Source of the DNA: DATJWY01 sp035500775
GTDB taxonomy: Bacteria; Pseudomonadota; Alphaproteobacteria; Acetobacterales; Acetobacteraceae
Length of the DNA stretch: 10,507 bases
Direction of reading: 5' to 3'
NCBI GenBank assembly: GCA_035500775.1
Contig: DATJWY010000002.1
Span: forward strand, 1 to 10,507
Shown here: positions 1-6,730 of the stretch, piece by piece
Layout of the letters: every line of letters begins with the position of its first letter
Numbering within the stretch: the first letter of the stretch is position 1
Translations under genes and position numbers: made by a program
Notes under the pieces: generated by a model
Database searches by the model: none
What the model was told of the DNA's origin: nothing
Seen by the model: only the letters and a program-made list of their open reading frames with translations

Positions 1-738
1 CTCGCCGCCATGGGCGCGGCGCCGCTCGGCTATCTGATGACCGTGGCGGCGCCGCGCGCGACGCCGGATGCCTGGTTCGCCGGCTTCGCCGCGGGGCTGG
101 CGGAGGATCAGGCGACCTATGGCATTCCCCTGCTCGGCGGCGACACCACCGGCACGCCGGGACCGATCACCCTGTCGCTGACCGTACTCGGCCATGTCGC
201 GCCCGGCACCGCGCTGCGCCGCGCCGGCGCGCGGGACGGGGATGCGCTCTGGGTGACGGGCACGATCGGCGATGGCGCGCTGGGCCTCCGGGCATTGCGC
301 GGCGAGATCGCGGACTCTGAGGGGTTTCTCGCGATGCGCTACCGCCTGCCGCAGCCGCGTCTCGCGCTCGGGCAGGCCTTGGCCGGCATCGCCGTGGCGG
401 CGATAGATGTGTCGGATGGGCTGGTGCAGGATTGCGGCCATCTCTGCCGGACCGCGGGGCTCGGCGCGGTGATCGAGGCCGACCGGGTGCCGCTCTCGCC
501 GGCGGCCCGGGAGGCGGGGCCGGACTGGCTCGCCACCTGCCTGACCGGCGGCGATGACTACGAATTGCTGCTCGCGGTGCCGCCGGAGCGCGAGCCGGCC
601 TTGCGCGCCGCCGCGGCACGAGTCTGCGTGCCCGTGACGCGGATCGGCCGCTTCGTCGCGGGCACGAACGGGGTGCGCGTGGTGCGGGCGGATGGCGCGG
701 AGATGGCGCTGGCGCGGACCGGCTGGAGTCATTTTTAG
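1..738 (+). CDS. thiL: Thiamine-monophosphate kinase ThiL, 3' part (5' end outside window)
   Basis: ThiL phosphorylates thiamine monophosphate with ATP to give the cofactor thiamine diphosphate, the last step of thiamine biosynthesis, in the cytoplasm. The frame is open from base 1 to a TAG at 736-738, giving 245 visible residues. The family is usually about 320-330 residues, so roughly 80 N-terminal residues lie upstream. Visible family motifs are GGDTT (visible residues 46-50), DVSDGL (136-141) and GGDDYELL (183-190). These are the metal- and nucleotide-binding signatures of the PurM/ThiL fold. The ATG at position 10 is internal, because the upstream codons continue the conserved helix (LAAMGAAPLG). 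Nothing suggests damage. The stop is followed by a hairpin-rich intergenic region that probably ends the transcript. Confidence 0.95.
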   Translation, partial: LAAMGAAPLGYLMTVAAPRATPDAWFAGFAAGLAEDQATYGIPLLGGDTTGTPGPITLSLTVLGHVAPGTALRRAGARDGDALWVTGTIGDGALGLRALRGEIADSEGFLAMRYRLPQPRLALGQALAGIAVAAIDVSDGLVQDCGHLCRTAGLGAVIEADRVPLSPAAREAGPDWLATCLTGGDDYELLLAVPPEREPALRAAAARVCVPVTRIGRFVAGTNGVRVVRADGAEMALARTGWSHF

Positions 739-767
739 AGAGTGATAGGTTTGGGTTGATCTGAAGG

Positions 768-795
768 AAGGCCAGGGACGCTGCCCCTGGACCCC
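768..795 (-). repeat. 28-bp GC-rich interspersed repeat, copy 1 (inverted relative to copy 2)
   Basis: The reverse complement of this stretch matches 943-970 at 26 of 28 positions. Its core is the imperfect palindrome CCAGGG ... CCCTGG (772-790), with one base (A778) breaking the longer stem seen in copy 2. It lies about 30 bases after the thiL stop. Family membership of the repeat across the genome is inferred, not shown here. Confidence 0.7.
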
Positions 796-796
796 G

Positions 797-816
797 CCGG
801 GGCCGGACGGCCCCGG
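797..816 (+). terminator. Perfect 8-bp GC stem-loop, possible transcription end of thiL
   Basis: CCGGGGCC, loop GGAC, GGCCCCGG forms a perfect 8-bp stem 58 bases after the thiL stop codon. There is no run of T directly after it, although the sequence becomes T- and A-rich from about 822. It is therefore a weak candidate as an intrinsic terminator and may simply be part of the repeat element. Confidence 0.35.
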
Positions 817-942
817 ACCCCATTACTTCATTTCCTGTAATAACATATCGGGGGCCTGGGGCCTCAAAGCCCCAAGTCTCCGCGCTTCAATCTCAGGCAA
901 TCATCCTCTAAGGTGTTGGATTGCAAAGGCTTTGCCTTTGCT

Positions 943-970
943 GGGGTCCAGGGGCAACGCCCCTGGCCTT
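943..970 (+). repeat. 28-bp GC-rich interspersed repeat, copy 2
   Basis: This copy holds the perfect stem CCAGGGGC (948-955), loop AAC, GCCCCTGG (959-966). It is the inverted counterpart of 768-795 and lies 147 bases from it. A second perfect hairpin, CAAAGGC-TTT-GCCTTTG (924-940), sits immediately upstream. Confidence 0.7.
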
Positions 971-1064
971 ACTCCCTCCCGCCGCCGCCCTGGTTGACCG
1001 CATGGGCGGGAACCGCCTTACATCGCCGCATACCCATCAGTTTCACGGCGAGGCTCCCGCGAGA

Positions 1065-1853
1065 ATGGATCAAGCTGCGTTCCGCCTGCTGGCGGAGGAC
1101 GAACCCTCACCCGTGCAGGTTCTGGCCGAGGGCGCGGCCTCCGATTTCTTCCTGACCGCCGATCACGCCGGTCGCCTCATTCCCCGCCGACTCGGCACGC
1201 TCGGCTTGCCGGAGAGCGAGCGCGGACGTCATATCGCCTGGGATATCGGCATCGCCGGCGTCACCCGGCTGCTCGCGGAGGCGCTGGAAGCGGAAGCGGT
1301 GCTCCAGGCCTATTCCCGCCTCGTCATCGACTGCAACCGCGATCCGCGTGTCGAGAGTTCCATGCCGGTGATCAGCGAGCATACCCGCATCCCGGGCAAT
1401 GCCGGGATCTCGGCGGCGGAGAAGGAGGCGCGCCGGACGGAGATTTTTGTCCCCTACCATCAGCGGATCGCGGCGTTTCTCGATGCGCGGCATGCCGCCG
1501 GGCGCCGGACGGTGCTGGTGGCGATGCACAGCTTCACCCCGGTGTTCAAGGGCGAATCGCGGGCCATGCAGGTCGGCGTGCTCTACAACCGGGACGACCG
1601 GCTGGCCCGGCTCATGCTCGATCTGCTGCGGGCCGAGGGCGATCTGGTGGTGGGAGACAACGCGCCCTACGCGGTCAGCGATGTCACCGACTACACCGTG
1701 CCGGTGCATGCCGAGCGGCGGGGCCTGCCGCATGTGGAGCTTGAGATCCGCCAGGATCTGATCGCCGACGCGGCGGGGCAGGCGGCCTGGGCCGGGCGAC
1801 TCGCCCGTCTGCTCCGGGCGGCGGATGAGGAACTGCGCGGCGCCGGGCACTGA
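1065..1853 (+). CDS. N-formylglutamate amidohydrolase-like protein (COG3931 type)
   Basis: Members of this zinc hydrolase family are related to HutG, which releases formate from N-formylglutamate in histidine breakdown. The 262-residue product shows the expected blocks: TADHAG (residues 31-36, candidate metal ligands), DCNR (89-92), MHSFTP (154-159) and a C-terminal ELEIRQD (225-231). The start at ATG 1065 is preferred because conserved sequence begins shortly after it. An in-frame ATG at 1002 and a TTG at 921 would add 21 or 48 residues of unlikely sequence, the latter read from a repeat. No strong Shine-Dalgarno sequence is visible. No other histidine-utilisation gene is near, so the true substrate may be another N-formyl or N-acyl amino acid. 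It converges on bamE. Confidence 0.85.
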   Translation: MDQAAFRLLAEDEPSPVQVLAEGAASDFFLTADHAGRLIPRRLGTLGLPESERGRHIAWDIGIAGVTRLLAEALEAEAVLQAYSRLVIDCNRDPRVESSMPVISEHTRIPGNAGISAAEKEARRTEIFVPYHQRIAAFLDARHAAGRRTVLVAMHSFTPVFKGESRAMQVGVLYNRDDRLARLMLDLLRAEGDLVVGDNAPYAVSDVTDYTVPVHAERRGLPHVELEIRQDLIADAAGQAAWAGRLARLLRAADEELRGAGH

Positions 1854-1933
1854 CGTCGTTGAGGCGCGGGTTGATGTGCCTGCGCTAATGCTCTGTTTTT
1901 GAAATAATTTTTAGCAGTCGAGCGGCGGGGCGG

Positions 1934-1951
1934 CCCGGCTTTCAAGCCGGG
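1934..1951. terminator. Stem-loop in the convergent gap between amidohydrolase and bamE genes
   Basis: CCCGGCT, loop TTCA, AGCCGGG makes a perfect 7-bp stem (8 bp if the loop shrinks to two bases) in the gap between two convergent genes. An A/T-rich patch with runs of T (about 1894-1912) lies before it rather than after it on the plus strand. It may act as a bidirectional transcription end. The call rests on structure and position only. Confidence 0.35.
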
Positions 1952-2052
1952 ACCGGGCGGCTCCGCCATGCGGTCAGGTGTCATGCCAGCCGCCGCCCTG
2001 AGCCAACCCGCCCTGCAATACCGGCCGCCGCGCCCCGTCCGGGGACGGCGGA

Positions 2053-2538
2053 TCAGGGAAGGGTGTTGCCGGTCGAACCGCCGCCCATGCCGCCGCCCGT
2101 GGGCGAGAACCGCCCGACATTGCCCAGCAATTGCTGCAGGAACGAGGCCTCGCTGCCCGGCGAGGGCGTGCTCCGGCTCACCATGGCGACGGCGATCGAA
2201 TCGTCGTCGTTGAACTGGCGCACATCCTTCAGCACCCCGTTCGGGGTGAAGGCGAGGACGACCACTTTCTGCGAGTCCACGCCCTCGGTGCGCCCGACCC
2301 GGGTCTCGGTCACCTGGCTGACATAGATCCAGGTGTTGTCGTCGAAGGTGGCATGGGCGGTCGGGGAGCCGATCAGCGCGGTGACGTCGGCGCGGGAGGT
2401 GACACCCGGCACCAATTGCTTCATCGCGTCCTGATCGATGGCGTTGCCACGGTTGAACTTTTGCGGCGCGACCACGCTGCAGCCTGGGAGCAGGCAGAGA
2501 ACCGTGAGGGCCACGCGGGCTGTTTTGAAGAAGCGCAC
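2053..2538 (-). CDS. bamE: BamE/SmpA-OmlA family outer-membrane lipoprotein
   Basis: BamE is a small lipoprotein of the BAM complex, which inserts beta-barrel proteins into the outer membrane. The GTG start at 2538 gives 161 residues with a lipoprotein signal: basic residues early (R2, K5, R8), a hydrophobic core, and LLPGC with the lipidated cysteine at residue 20. Proline at the position two before the cysteine is uncommon. A GGGAAG sequence lies just upstream of the GTG. The SmpA/OmlA domain spans about residues 27-112, with MKQLVPGVTSRADVTALIG and NTWIYVSQV matching the family pattern. The protein is longer than Escherichia coli BamE and ends in a low-complexity Gly-rich tail (about 145-161). 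The longer frame back to 2658 would bury the signal peptide, so it is rejected. The gene is divergent from the bc1 chaperone gene. Confidence 0.88.
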   Translation of the reverse strand: MRFFKTARVALTVLCLLPGCSVVAPQKFNRGNAIDQDAMKQLVPGVTSRADVTALIGSPTAHATFDDNTWIYVSQVTETRVGRTEGVDSQKVVVLAFTPNGVLKDVRQFNDDDSIAVAMVSRSTPSPGSEASFLQQLLGNVGRFSPTGGGMGGGSTGNTLP

Positions 2539-2613
2539 GCTCTTGTCTTCCCGGCATGAGATGCCGGCGGGGACCGCCCTCCGGCTTGGACACGCCACCG
2601 GGGCCGGCCGCCC

Positions 2614-2647
2614 GCCGGTCATTGGTTGACCATCGCGGTTGACCGGC
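2614..2647. promoter_or_regulatory. Inverted and direct GGTTGACC repeats in the bamE / bc1 chaperone divergent gap
   Basis: GCCGGTCA (2614-2621) and TGACCGGC (2640-2647) form a perfect inverted repeat. Inside and overlapping it, GGTTGACC occurs twice as a direct repeat at 2624-2631 and 2637-2644, 13 bases apart. The cluster lies between two divergent genes and each TTGACC could serve as a -35 element. It may be an operator or simply duplicated promoter elements; no regulator is identified. Confidence 0.4.
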
Positions 2648-2666
2648 CCTTGCGGCACGCTATGTC
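2639..2666 (+). promoter_or_regulatory. Candidate sigma-70-type promoter for the bc1 chaperone-DUF177 operon
   Basis: TTGACC (2639-2644) and TATGTC (2661-2666) are separated by 16 bases. The -35 is close to consensus and the -10 is weak. Transcription would begin near 2673, about 70 bases before the ATG at 2743. This is predicted from sequence pattern only. Confidence 0.4.
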
Positions 2667-2742
2667 TGGCGTGTCATGTCCGGGCCGGGGCTGTCAATGT
2701 GCGGCGTGTGTTCGCGGACCGGTCAGGTTGTTTCGGGGTGGG

Positions 2743-3288
2743 ATGGCATTCTTCGGTCTCTTCGGTCGCGCCCGGCATGAGCGGGTCGGTTTCGTGCTTT
2801 ACGGCGCCGCGGTGCGGGCAGGGCGCGATCCGTTCTGGTATCGCGACCTCGGCGTGCCGGACACGCTCGACGGCCGCTTCGACATGATCGGCCTCCATGT
2901 GTGCCTGCTGATCCGCCGCCTGCGCGCGCTGCCGTCGCCCGGGCCGGACCTCGCGCAGGCGGTGTTCGACGCCATGTTTTCCGACATGGACCAGGCGCTC
3001 CGCGAACTCGGCGTCGGCGATCTTTCGGTCGGCAAGCGGGTGCGGGCGATGTGGGAGGCGCTGCACGGGCGCGCGCGCGCCTATGAAGCGGCGTTGGCGG
3101 CGGACGACGAGGCGGCGCTCGCCGTGGCGCTGGCGCGCAATGTCTGGCGCGGCGCGGCGCCCGAGGGGGCCGCGCCGCGGCTGGCCCGGCTGGTGGCCGG
3201 GTTCGACGCCGATCTTCGGCATCAGGATCCCGCCGGGCTTTGCGCCGGGCGGGTTGTGTTTCCTCAGGCTTGTACGGTGGCTGCATGA
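2743..3288 (+). CDS. Ubiquinol-cytochrome c chaperone (CBP3 family)
   Basis: This family (Pfam Ubiq_cyt_C_chap, homologous to mitochondrial Cbp3) assists assembly of cytochrome b in the bc1 complex of the respiratory chain. The 181-residue product contains the family core: FWYRDLGVPDTLDGRFDMIG (residues 31-50) and SDMDQALRELGVGDLSVGKR (80-99). The ATG at 2743 follows a purine-rich GGGGTGGG stretch and opens on MAFFGLFG. The frame continues upstream to an ATG at 2626, but that extension overlaps the promoter repeats and has Cys-rich, non-conserved sequence. The stop TGA overlaps the start of the next gene (ATGA), indicating coupled translation. Its neighbours bamE and DUF177 are common companions in alphaproteobacteria. 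Confidence 0.87.
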   Translation: MAFFGLFGRARHERVGFVLYGAAVRAGRDPFWYRDLGVPDTLDGRFDMIGLHVCLLIRRLRALPSPGPDLAQAVFDAMFSDMDQALRELGVGDLSVGKRVRAMWEALHGRARAYEAALAADDEAALAVALARNVWRGAAPEGAAPRLARLVAGFDADLRHQDPAGLCAGRVVFPQACTVAA

Positions 3289-3785
3289 AGCCCGAATTGT
3301 CTCGTCCTTTCTCGTTGGATCGGCTCGGTTCGACCGGCGCCGTCGAGGTGCCGGTGGAGTCCAATGCCGAGGAGCGCGCGGCGCTCGCCAGCCGATTCGG
3401 CGTGCCCGCCGTTGGCGCCCTGCGTTGCCGCTTCGTCCTGCGCCCGGTGCCGGGCGGCAGCGTCGCGGCGGAAGGTGAGTTGCGGGCGCGTGTGACGCAG
3501 GTTTGCGTCGTGTCCCTCGACCCGTTCGAGGCCGAAATCGTGGAGCGATTCGCGGTCCGCTTCGTGCCCGAGGGGCTGGAGAGCGAGGATGAGGACCCCG
3601 AATCCGTGGACGAGATCCCGTTCGCCAATGCCACGATCGATCTCGGCGAGGCGGCGGCGGAGCAGTTGGCCCTGGCGCTGGAGCCGTATCCGCGCAAGCC
3701 GGGCGCCGTGCTGCCGCAATTCAGCGAGGAGCCGGGTGGGCCGTTCGGTGCCCTGGCGCATTTCCGCCGTCCCGGCGGCACCTGA
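3285..3785 (+). CDS. DUF177 / YceD family protein
   Basis: YceD (DUF177) proteins are encoded next to rpmF in many bacteria. They are linked to large-subunit ribosomal RNA accumulation, but their biochemical role is not settled. The product has 166 residues. The ATG at 3285 shares bases with the upstream stop, which fixes the start. Family features visible are the N-terminal FSLDRLGSTG (9-18), the VTQVCVVSLDPFEAEIVERF stretch (70-89) with its conserved cysteine at 74, an acidic segment (about 97-110), and the C-terminal ALALEPYPRKPGA (129-141). Position directly before rpmF supports the call. A 226-base gap with its own candidate promoter separates it from rpmF. Confidence 0.88.
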   Translation: MKPELSRPFSLDRLGSTGAVEVPVESNAEERAALASRFGVPAVGALRCRFVLRPVPGGSVAAEGELRARVTQVCVVSLDPFEAEIVERFAVRFVPEGLESEDEDPESVDEIPFANATIDLGEAAAEQLALALEPYPRKPGAVLPQFSEEPGGPFGALAHFRRPGGT

Positions 3786-3800
3786 AAAGGAGAACCAGTT

Positions 3801-3833
3801 TCCGCCGCGCGGGTCGCGGTTTTCCGCGGCGGA
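3801..3833. terminator. Stem-loop after DUF177 gene
   Basis: TCCGCCGCG (3801-3809) pairs perfectly with CGCGGCGGA (3825-3833) around a 15-base loop, 15 bases after the DUF177 stop. It could end or attenuate the chaperone-DUF177 transcript before rpmF. There is no T run after it, so the terminator role is uncertain. Confidence 0.35.
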
Positions 3834-3898
3834 TGAGTGGCCGGCAATGAATGCCTGGGATATGCCAAGCATGCACAGGACCACGCTAAAACCGTATC

Positions 3899-3928
3899 TT
3901 GCCGCGCCCCCGCTTGGTCTGCTAGACG
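3899..3928 (+). promoter_or_regulatory. Candidate promoter for rpmF-plsX-fabH
   Basis: TTGCCG (3899-3904) and TAGACG (3923-3928, in the context GCTAGAC) are separated by 18 bases. As I recall, GCTAGA-type -10 elements are common in alphaproteobacterial housekeeping promoters. Transcription would start near 3935, leaving an untranslated leader of about 77 bases before rpmF. No experimental support is available from the sequence. Confidence 0.4.
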
Positions 3929-4011
3929 GCGCGGCTCTCGTACTGCCTGTTCGCGCGTCACACCCGTTGTCGCCGGGCCGGCGCGACAGAATAACCCGGA
4001 GACGCTTTTCC

Positions 4012-4215
4012 ATGGCCGTTCCCAAGAGAAAGACCTCGCCGTCGCGGCGGGGCATGCGCCGTTCTCATGAGGCGCTGACCACCGAGGCCCATGCCGAGTG
4101 CGCGAATTGCGGCGAGCTGAAGCGCCCGCATCATGTTTGCGGTCACTGCGGCCATTATGACGGCCGTGAGGTGGTGCAGGCCGGCAAGGCGCTGAAGGGC
4201 GCGGTCCGGATCTGA
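4012..4215 (+). CDS. rpmF: 50S ribosomal protein bL32
   Basis: bL32 is a small zinc-ribbon protein of the large ribosomal subunit. The 67-residue product opens with the family signature MAVPKRKTSPSRRGMRRSH. It keeps all four zinc-ligand cysteines (C30, C33, C43, C46) in a CxxC-x9-CxxC arrangement, so it is the zinc-binding form rather than the cysteine-free paralogue. The GGAG at 3998-4001 is a suitable ribosome binding site for the ATG at 4012. The frame is open far upstream, but the conserved N-terminus fixes this start. The order DUF177, rpmF, plsX, fabH is widely conserved. Confidence 0.97.
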   Translation: MAVPKRKTSPSRRGMRRSHEALTTEAHAECANCGELKRPHHVCGHCGHYDGREVVQAGKALKGAVRI

Positions 4216-4252
4216 TCGCGCCGTATCGCGCCATGTTGCATGAGGCCGTTCG

Positions 4253-5332
4253 GTGAGCGAGCCATACACCCTGGCGATTGACGCCATGGGCGGCGATCAC
4301 GCCCCGGACGTGGTGGTGGATGGCCTTGCCATCGCCGCCGAGCGCCATCCGGGGGCACGCTTCCTTCTGGTCGGCGACGAGGCTCGGCTCGCTCCGCTGC
4401 TTGCCCGGCGCAAGCGGGCCGCCGCCGCCTGTACGGTGCGCCACGCGCCGCAGGTGATCGGCGGCGATCTCAAGCCGACCGTGGCACTGCGGATGCGCGG
4501 CGCGTCCATGCGCATGGCCATCGACGCGGTGGCGACTGGCGAGGCGAGCGGTGTCGTGTCCGCCGGCAATACCGGGGCGCTGCTGGCGCTGGCGAAGATC
4601 GTGATCAAGACCCTGCCGGGCATCGACCGGCCGGCCATGGCCGCGATCATGCCCTCGGCACGGGGCGATGTCGTTATGCTCGACCTCGGTGCCAACGTGG
4701 CCTGCGACGCGCGCAACCTGGTGGAGTTCTCGGTGCTTGGCGACATGTTCGCCCGCACCGTGCTCGGCCTGCCGGCGCCGACGATCGGCCTGCTCAATGT
4801 CGGCGCCGAGGAACTGAAGGGCGACGAGCGGGTGCGGCAGGCGGCGGAGATCATCCGCCTCAGCCATATCGGCCCGCAATTCCACGGCTTCGTCGAAGGG
4901 CACGACATCGCGGCCGGGACCACGGATGTGGTGGTCACGGACGGGTTCACCGGCAACGTGGCGCTGAAGACCGGCGAGGGGGCCTTCAAGCTGGTCGGTA
5001 GCCTGCTGCGTCAGGTGTTCACCAGCAGCCTCGGCGCGCGACTCGGCTATTTGCTGGCCCGGCCGGGACTCGACCAGCTGCGGCTCTGGCTCGATCCGCG
5101 CCGCTATAACGGCGCCGTGATGCTCGGGCTGAACGGCATGGTTGTGAAGTCGCATGGCGGCACGGATGCCGAGGGTTTCGCCCATGCGGTGGACGTCGCC
5201 ATGGACATGGTGGTGCATCGCTTCAACGAACGCATTCGCGAAGGGCTGGCCCGCATCGTGACGCTGATGGCCGCCAAGGATGACGCTGACCGGGATGGTT
5301 CCGGCAGCGGCCCCACTCTCGCCACGGCCTGA
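4253..5332 (+). CDS. plsX: Phosphate acyltransferase PlsX
   Basis: PlsX converts acyl-ACP and inorganic phosphate to acyl-phosphate, which PlsY uses to acylate glycerol-3-phosphate at the start of phospholipid synthesis. It is a peripheral membrane enzyme. The product has 359 residues, typical for the family. It begins with the diagnostic LAIDAMGGDHAPDVVVDG (residues 8-25), followed by SAGNTGALLALAKI, RPAMAAIMPS, LDLGANV and NVALKTGEGAFKL. The start is GTG at 4253, preceded by GAGG at 4242-4245 with 7-base spacing. The nearby ATGs at 4233 and 4240 are out of frame. Fifteen bases separate its stop from the fabH start, so the two are almost certainly co-transcribed. Confidence 0.96.
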   Translation: MSEPYTLAIDAMGGDHAPDVVVDGLAIAAERHPGARFLLVGDEARLAPLLARRKRAAAACTVRHAPQVIGGDLKPTVALRMRGASMRMAIDAVATGEASGVVSAGNTGALLALAKIVIKTLPGIDRPAMAAIMPSARGDVVMLDLGANVACDARNLVEFSVLGDMFARTVLGLPAPTIGLLNVGAEELKGDERVRQAAEIIRLSHIGPQFHGFVEGHDIAAGTTDVVVTDGFTGNVALKTGEGAFKLVGSLLRQVFTSSLGARLGYLLARPGLDQLRLWLDPRRYNGAVMLGLNGMVVKSHGGTDAEGFAHAVDVAMDMVVHRFNERIREGLARIVTLMAAKDDADRDGSGSGPTLATA

Positions 5333-5347
5333 ACCAAGCGGATTCCA

Positions 5348-6319
5348 ATGACAGTACGTTCCATCCTGGCCGGCATCGGCGGTTACCTGCCCGAGCGCCT
5401 CGTCACCAATGACGAGCTGGCGCAGCGCTTGGAAACCTCCGACGCCTGGATTCAGGAGCGGACCGGCATCCGTCAGCGTCACATCGCCGGGCCGCACGAA
5501 ACCGCGACCTTCATGGGCGCGCAGGCGGCGCGCGCGGCGCTCGCGCATGCCGAGGCCGACCCGGCGGAGGTGGACGCGGTCATTCTCGCCACCAGCACGC
5601 CGGACCAGGCTTTCCCGGCCACGGCGGTCAGGGTTCAGGCGGAGCTCGGTATCCCGCGCGGCTTCGGATTCGATCTCGCCGCGGCGTGCAGCGGCTTCGT
5701 CTATGGCCTCTCGGTCGCGGACGCGATGATCCGGACCGGTCAGGTGCGGACGGCGCTCGTCATTGGCAGCGAGGTCTATTCCCGGATTCTGGACTGGAAC
5801 GACCGCACCACCTGCGTGCTGTTCGGCGACGGCGCGGGCGCGGTGCTGCTGCGGGCGAGTGGTGCGCTGGCGGATGAGGGCAGGGGCATCCTCTCCACCC
5901 ATCTGCACGCGCAGGGCTCGCTCGGCGACCTCCTCTATGTCGATGGCGCGGTCGGGCGGCGGGACCGGCCGGGGCACCTGGTCATGAACGGCCGGGAAGT
6001 GTTTCGCCACGCCGTGACCAAGCTGGCTCAGGCGGTGGACGAGGCGCTGGAGAAGAATGGGCTTACCCAGGAAGATGTCGATTGGCTGGTGCCGCACCAG
6101 GCCAATCGCCGCATCATCGATGCCATGGGGCGCAAGCTCGGCCTGCCGCCGGAGCGGGTGGTGGTAACGGTCGATCGGCATGCCAATACCTCGGCCGCCT
6201 CGATTCCCCTGGCCCTGTCCGAGGCCAGCCGCGACGGCCGGATCAAGCGCGGCGACCTGGTGCTGATGGAGGCCCTGGGGGGCGGTTTGACCTGGGGATC
6301 GGCGCTCGTCCGCATGTAG
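5348..6319 (+). CDS. fabH: 3-oxoacyl-ACP synthase III (KAS III)
   Basis: FabH condenses acetyl-CoA (or another short acyl-CoA) with malonyl-ACP to start type II fatty acid synthesis. The 323-residue product has the full catalytic triad of the family: C114 in AAACSGF, H250 in VPHQANRRI, and N280 in HANTSAASIP. The N-terminal GIGGYLPERLVTND and GIRQRHIA, and the C-terminal EALGGGLTWGSAL, are family signatures. The ATG at 5348 follows a weak AAGCGGA ribosome binding site and suits the conserved N-terminus. Together with plsX it links fatty-acid initiation to phospholipid synthesis. Nothing unusual is seen in the sequence. Confidence 0.97.
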   Translation: MTVRSILAGIGGYLPERLVTNDELAQRLETSDAWIQERTGIRQRHIAGPHETATFMGAQAARAALAHAEADPAEVDAVILATSTPDQAFPATAVRVQAELGIPRGFGFDLAAACSGFVYGLSVADAMIRTGQVRTALVIGSEVYSRILDWNDRTTCVLFGDGAGAVLLRASGALADEGRGILSTHLHAQGSLGDLLYVDGAVGRRDRPGHLVMNGREVFRHAVTKLAQAVDEALEKNGLTQEDVDWLVPHQANRRIIDAMGRKLGLPPERVVVTVDRHANTSAASIPLALSEASRDGRIKRGDLVLMEALGGGLTWGSALVRM

Positions 6320-6351
6320 CGGCTCCTGTGACCGTCCGGCGAAGATTGCTT

Positions 6352-6460
6352 GGTATAAATCCCTGATCCTTCGTGATTTGTTGACTGGACGTGCGGGGCT
6401 GCGTAGCCTGTCCGCATGAACACGGTGACACGCGCCCATCTTGCCGAGCGGATTTATACC
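6352..6460. repeat. 11-bp perfect inverted repeat spanning the ihfA promoter and first codons
   Basis: GGTATAAATCC at 6352-6362 and GGATTTATACC at 6450-6460 are exact reverse complements. They bracket the candidate promoter (6381-6409) and the start of ihfA. The upstream arm also contains TATAAA, which resembles a -10 element. In such GC-rich sequence the two AT-rich arms stand out. A regulatory role is inferred, and chance is possible. Confidence 0.45.
6381..6409 (+). promoter_or_regulatory. Candidate ihfA promoter, close to the start codon
   Basis: TTGACT (6381-6386) and TAGCCT (6404-6409) have an ideal 17-base spacing. Transcription would start at about 6416, which is the A of the ihfA ATG. 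No Shine-Dalgarno sequence lies just before the ATG, so the mRNA may be leaderless. An alternative start from the TATAAA at 6354-6359 would give a normal leader. Confidence 0.45.
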
Positions 6461-6727
6461 GAGGTCGGTCTCTCCCGGAACGAATCGGCGGATTTGCTGG
6501 AGACGGTGCTGGAGCGGGTAGCGGCCGCTCTGGAATCGGGAGAATCGGTCAAGATCAGCGGCTTCGGCACGTTCTCGGTGCGGCAGAAGGGACGCCGTAT
6601 CGGCCGCAACCCGAAAACCGGCGTCGAGGTGCCGATCCTGCCGCGGCGGGTTCTGGTGTTCCGGCCGAGTCAGGTGCTCAAGGCACAGATCAACGGCCAG
6701 ACGGCGGAGCCGGAGGGAGACGAGTAA
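6416..6727 (+). CDS. ihfA: Integration host factor subunit alpha
   Basis: IHF is a heterodimeric nucleoid protein that bends DNA sharply at specific sites. It assists recombination, replication and sigma-54 transcription. The 103-residue product matches the alpha subunit: MNTVTRAHLAERIYTEVGLS (1-20), ESVKISGFGTFSVRQKGRR (43-61) and the DNA-binding arm GRNPKTG (63-69) with the intercalating proline P66. It carries a short acidic tail (EPEGDE). Four bases separate its stop from the next gene, and the ihfA-MerR pair is conserved in alphaproteobacteria, which favours IhfA over HU. The start has no visible ribosome binding site; see the promoter entry. Confidence 0.94.
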   Translation: MNTVTRAHLAERIYTEVGLSRNESADLLETVLERVAAALESGESVKISGFGTFSVRQKGRRIGRNPKTGVEVPILPRRVLVFRPSQVLKAQINGQTAEPEGDE

Positions 6728-6730
6728 GCC

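Larger units (their letters stand above)
739..1064. other. Hairpin-rich non-coding region between thiL and the amidohydrolase gene
   Basis: No credible gene is seen in these 326 bases. They contain four strong stem-loops in a row: 797-816 (8-bp stem), 857-874 (6-bp stem), 924-940 (7-bp stem, loop TTT) and 948-966 (8-bp stem, loop AAC). Two inverted copies of a 28-bp element lie at 768-795 and 943-970. A short AT-rich patch sits at about 821-850. The downstream reading frame can be extended back to a TTG at 921, but this would translate the repeat itself and is unlikely. Confidence 0.7.

Noticed and set aside
921..1064. N-terminal extension of the amidohydrolase starting at TTG 921
   Set aside because: It would translate the 28-bp repeat and hairpins, and family similarity begins only after ATG 1065.
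3589..4011. Long open frame upstream and in frame with rpmF
   Set aside because: It overlaps the DUF177 gene in another frame. The bL32 N-terminus MAVPKRK and the GGAG site fix the start at 4012.
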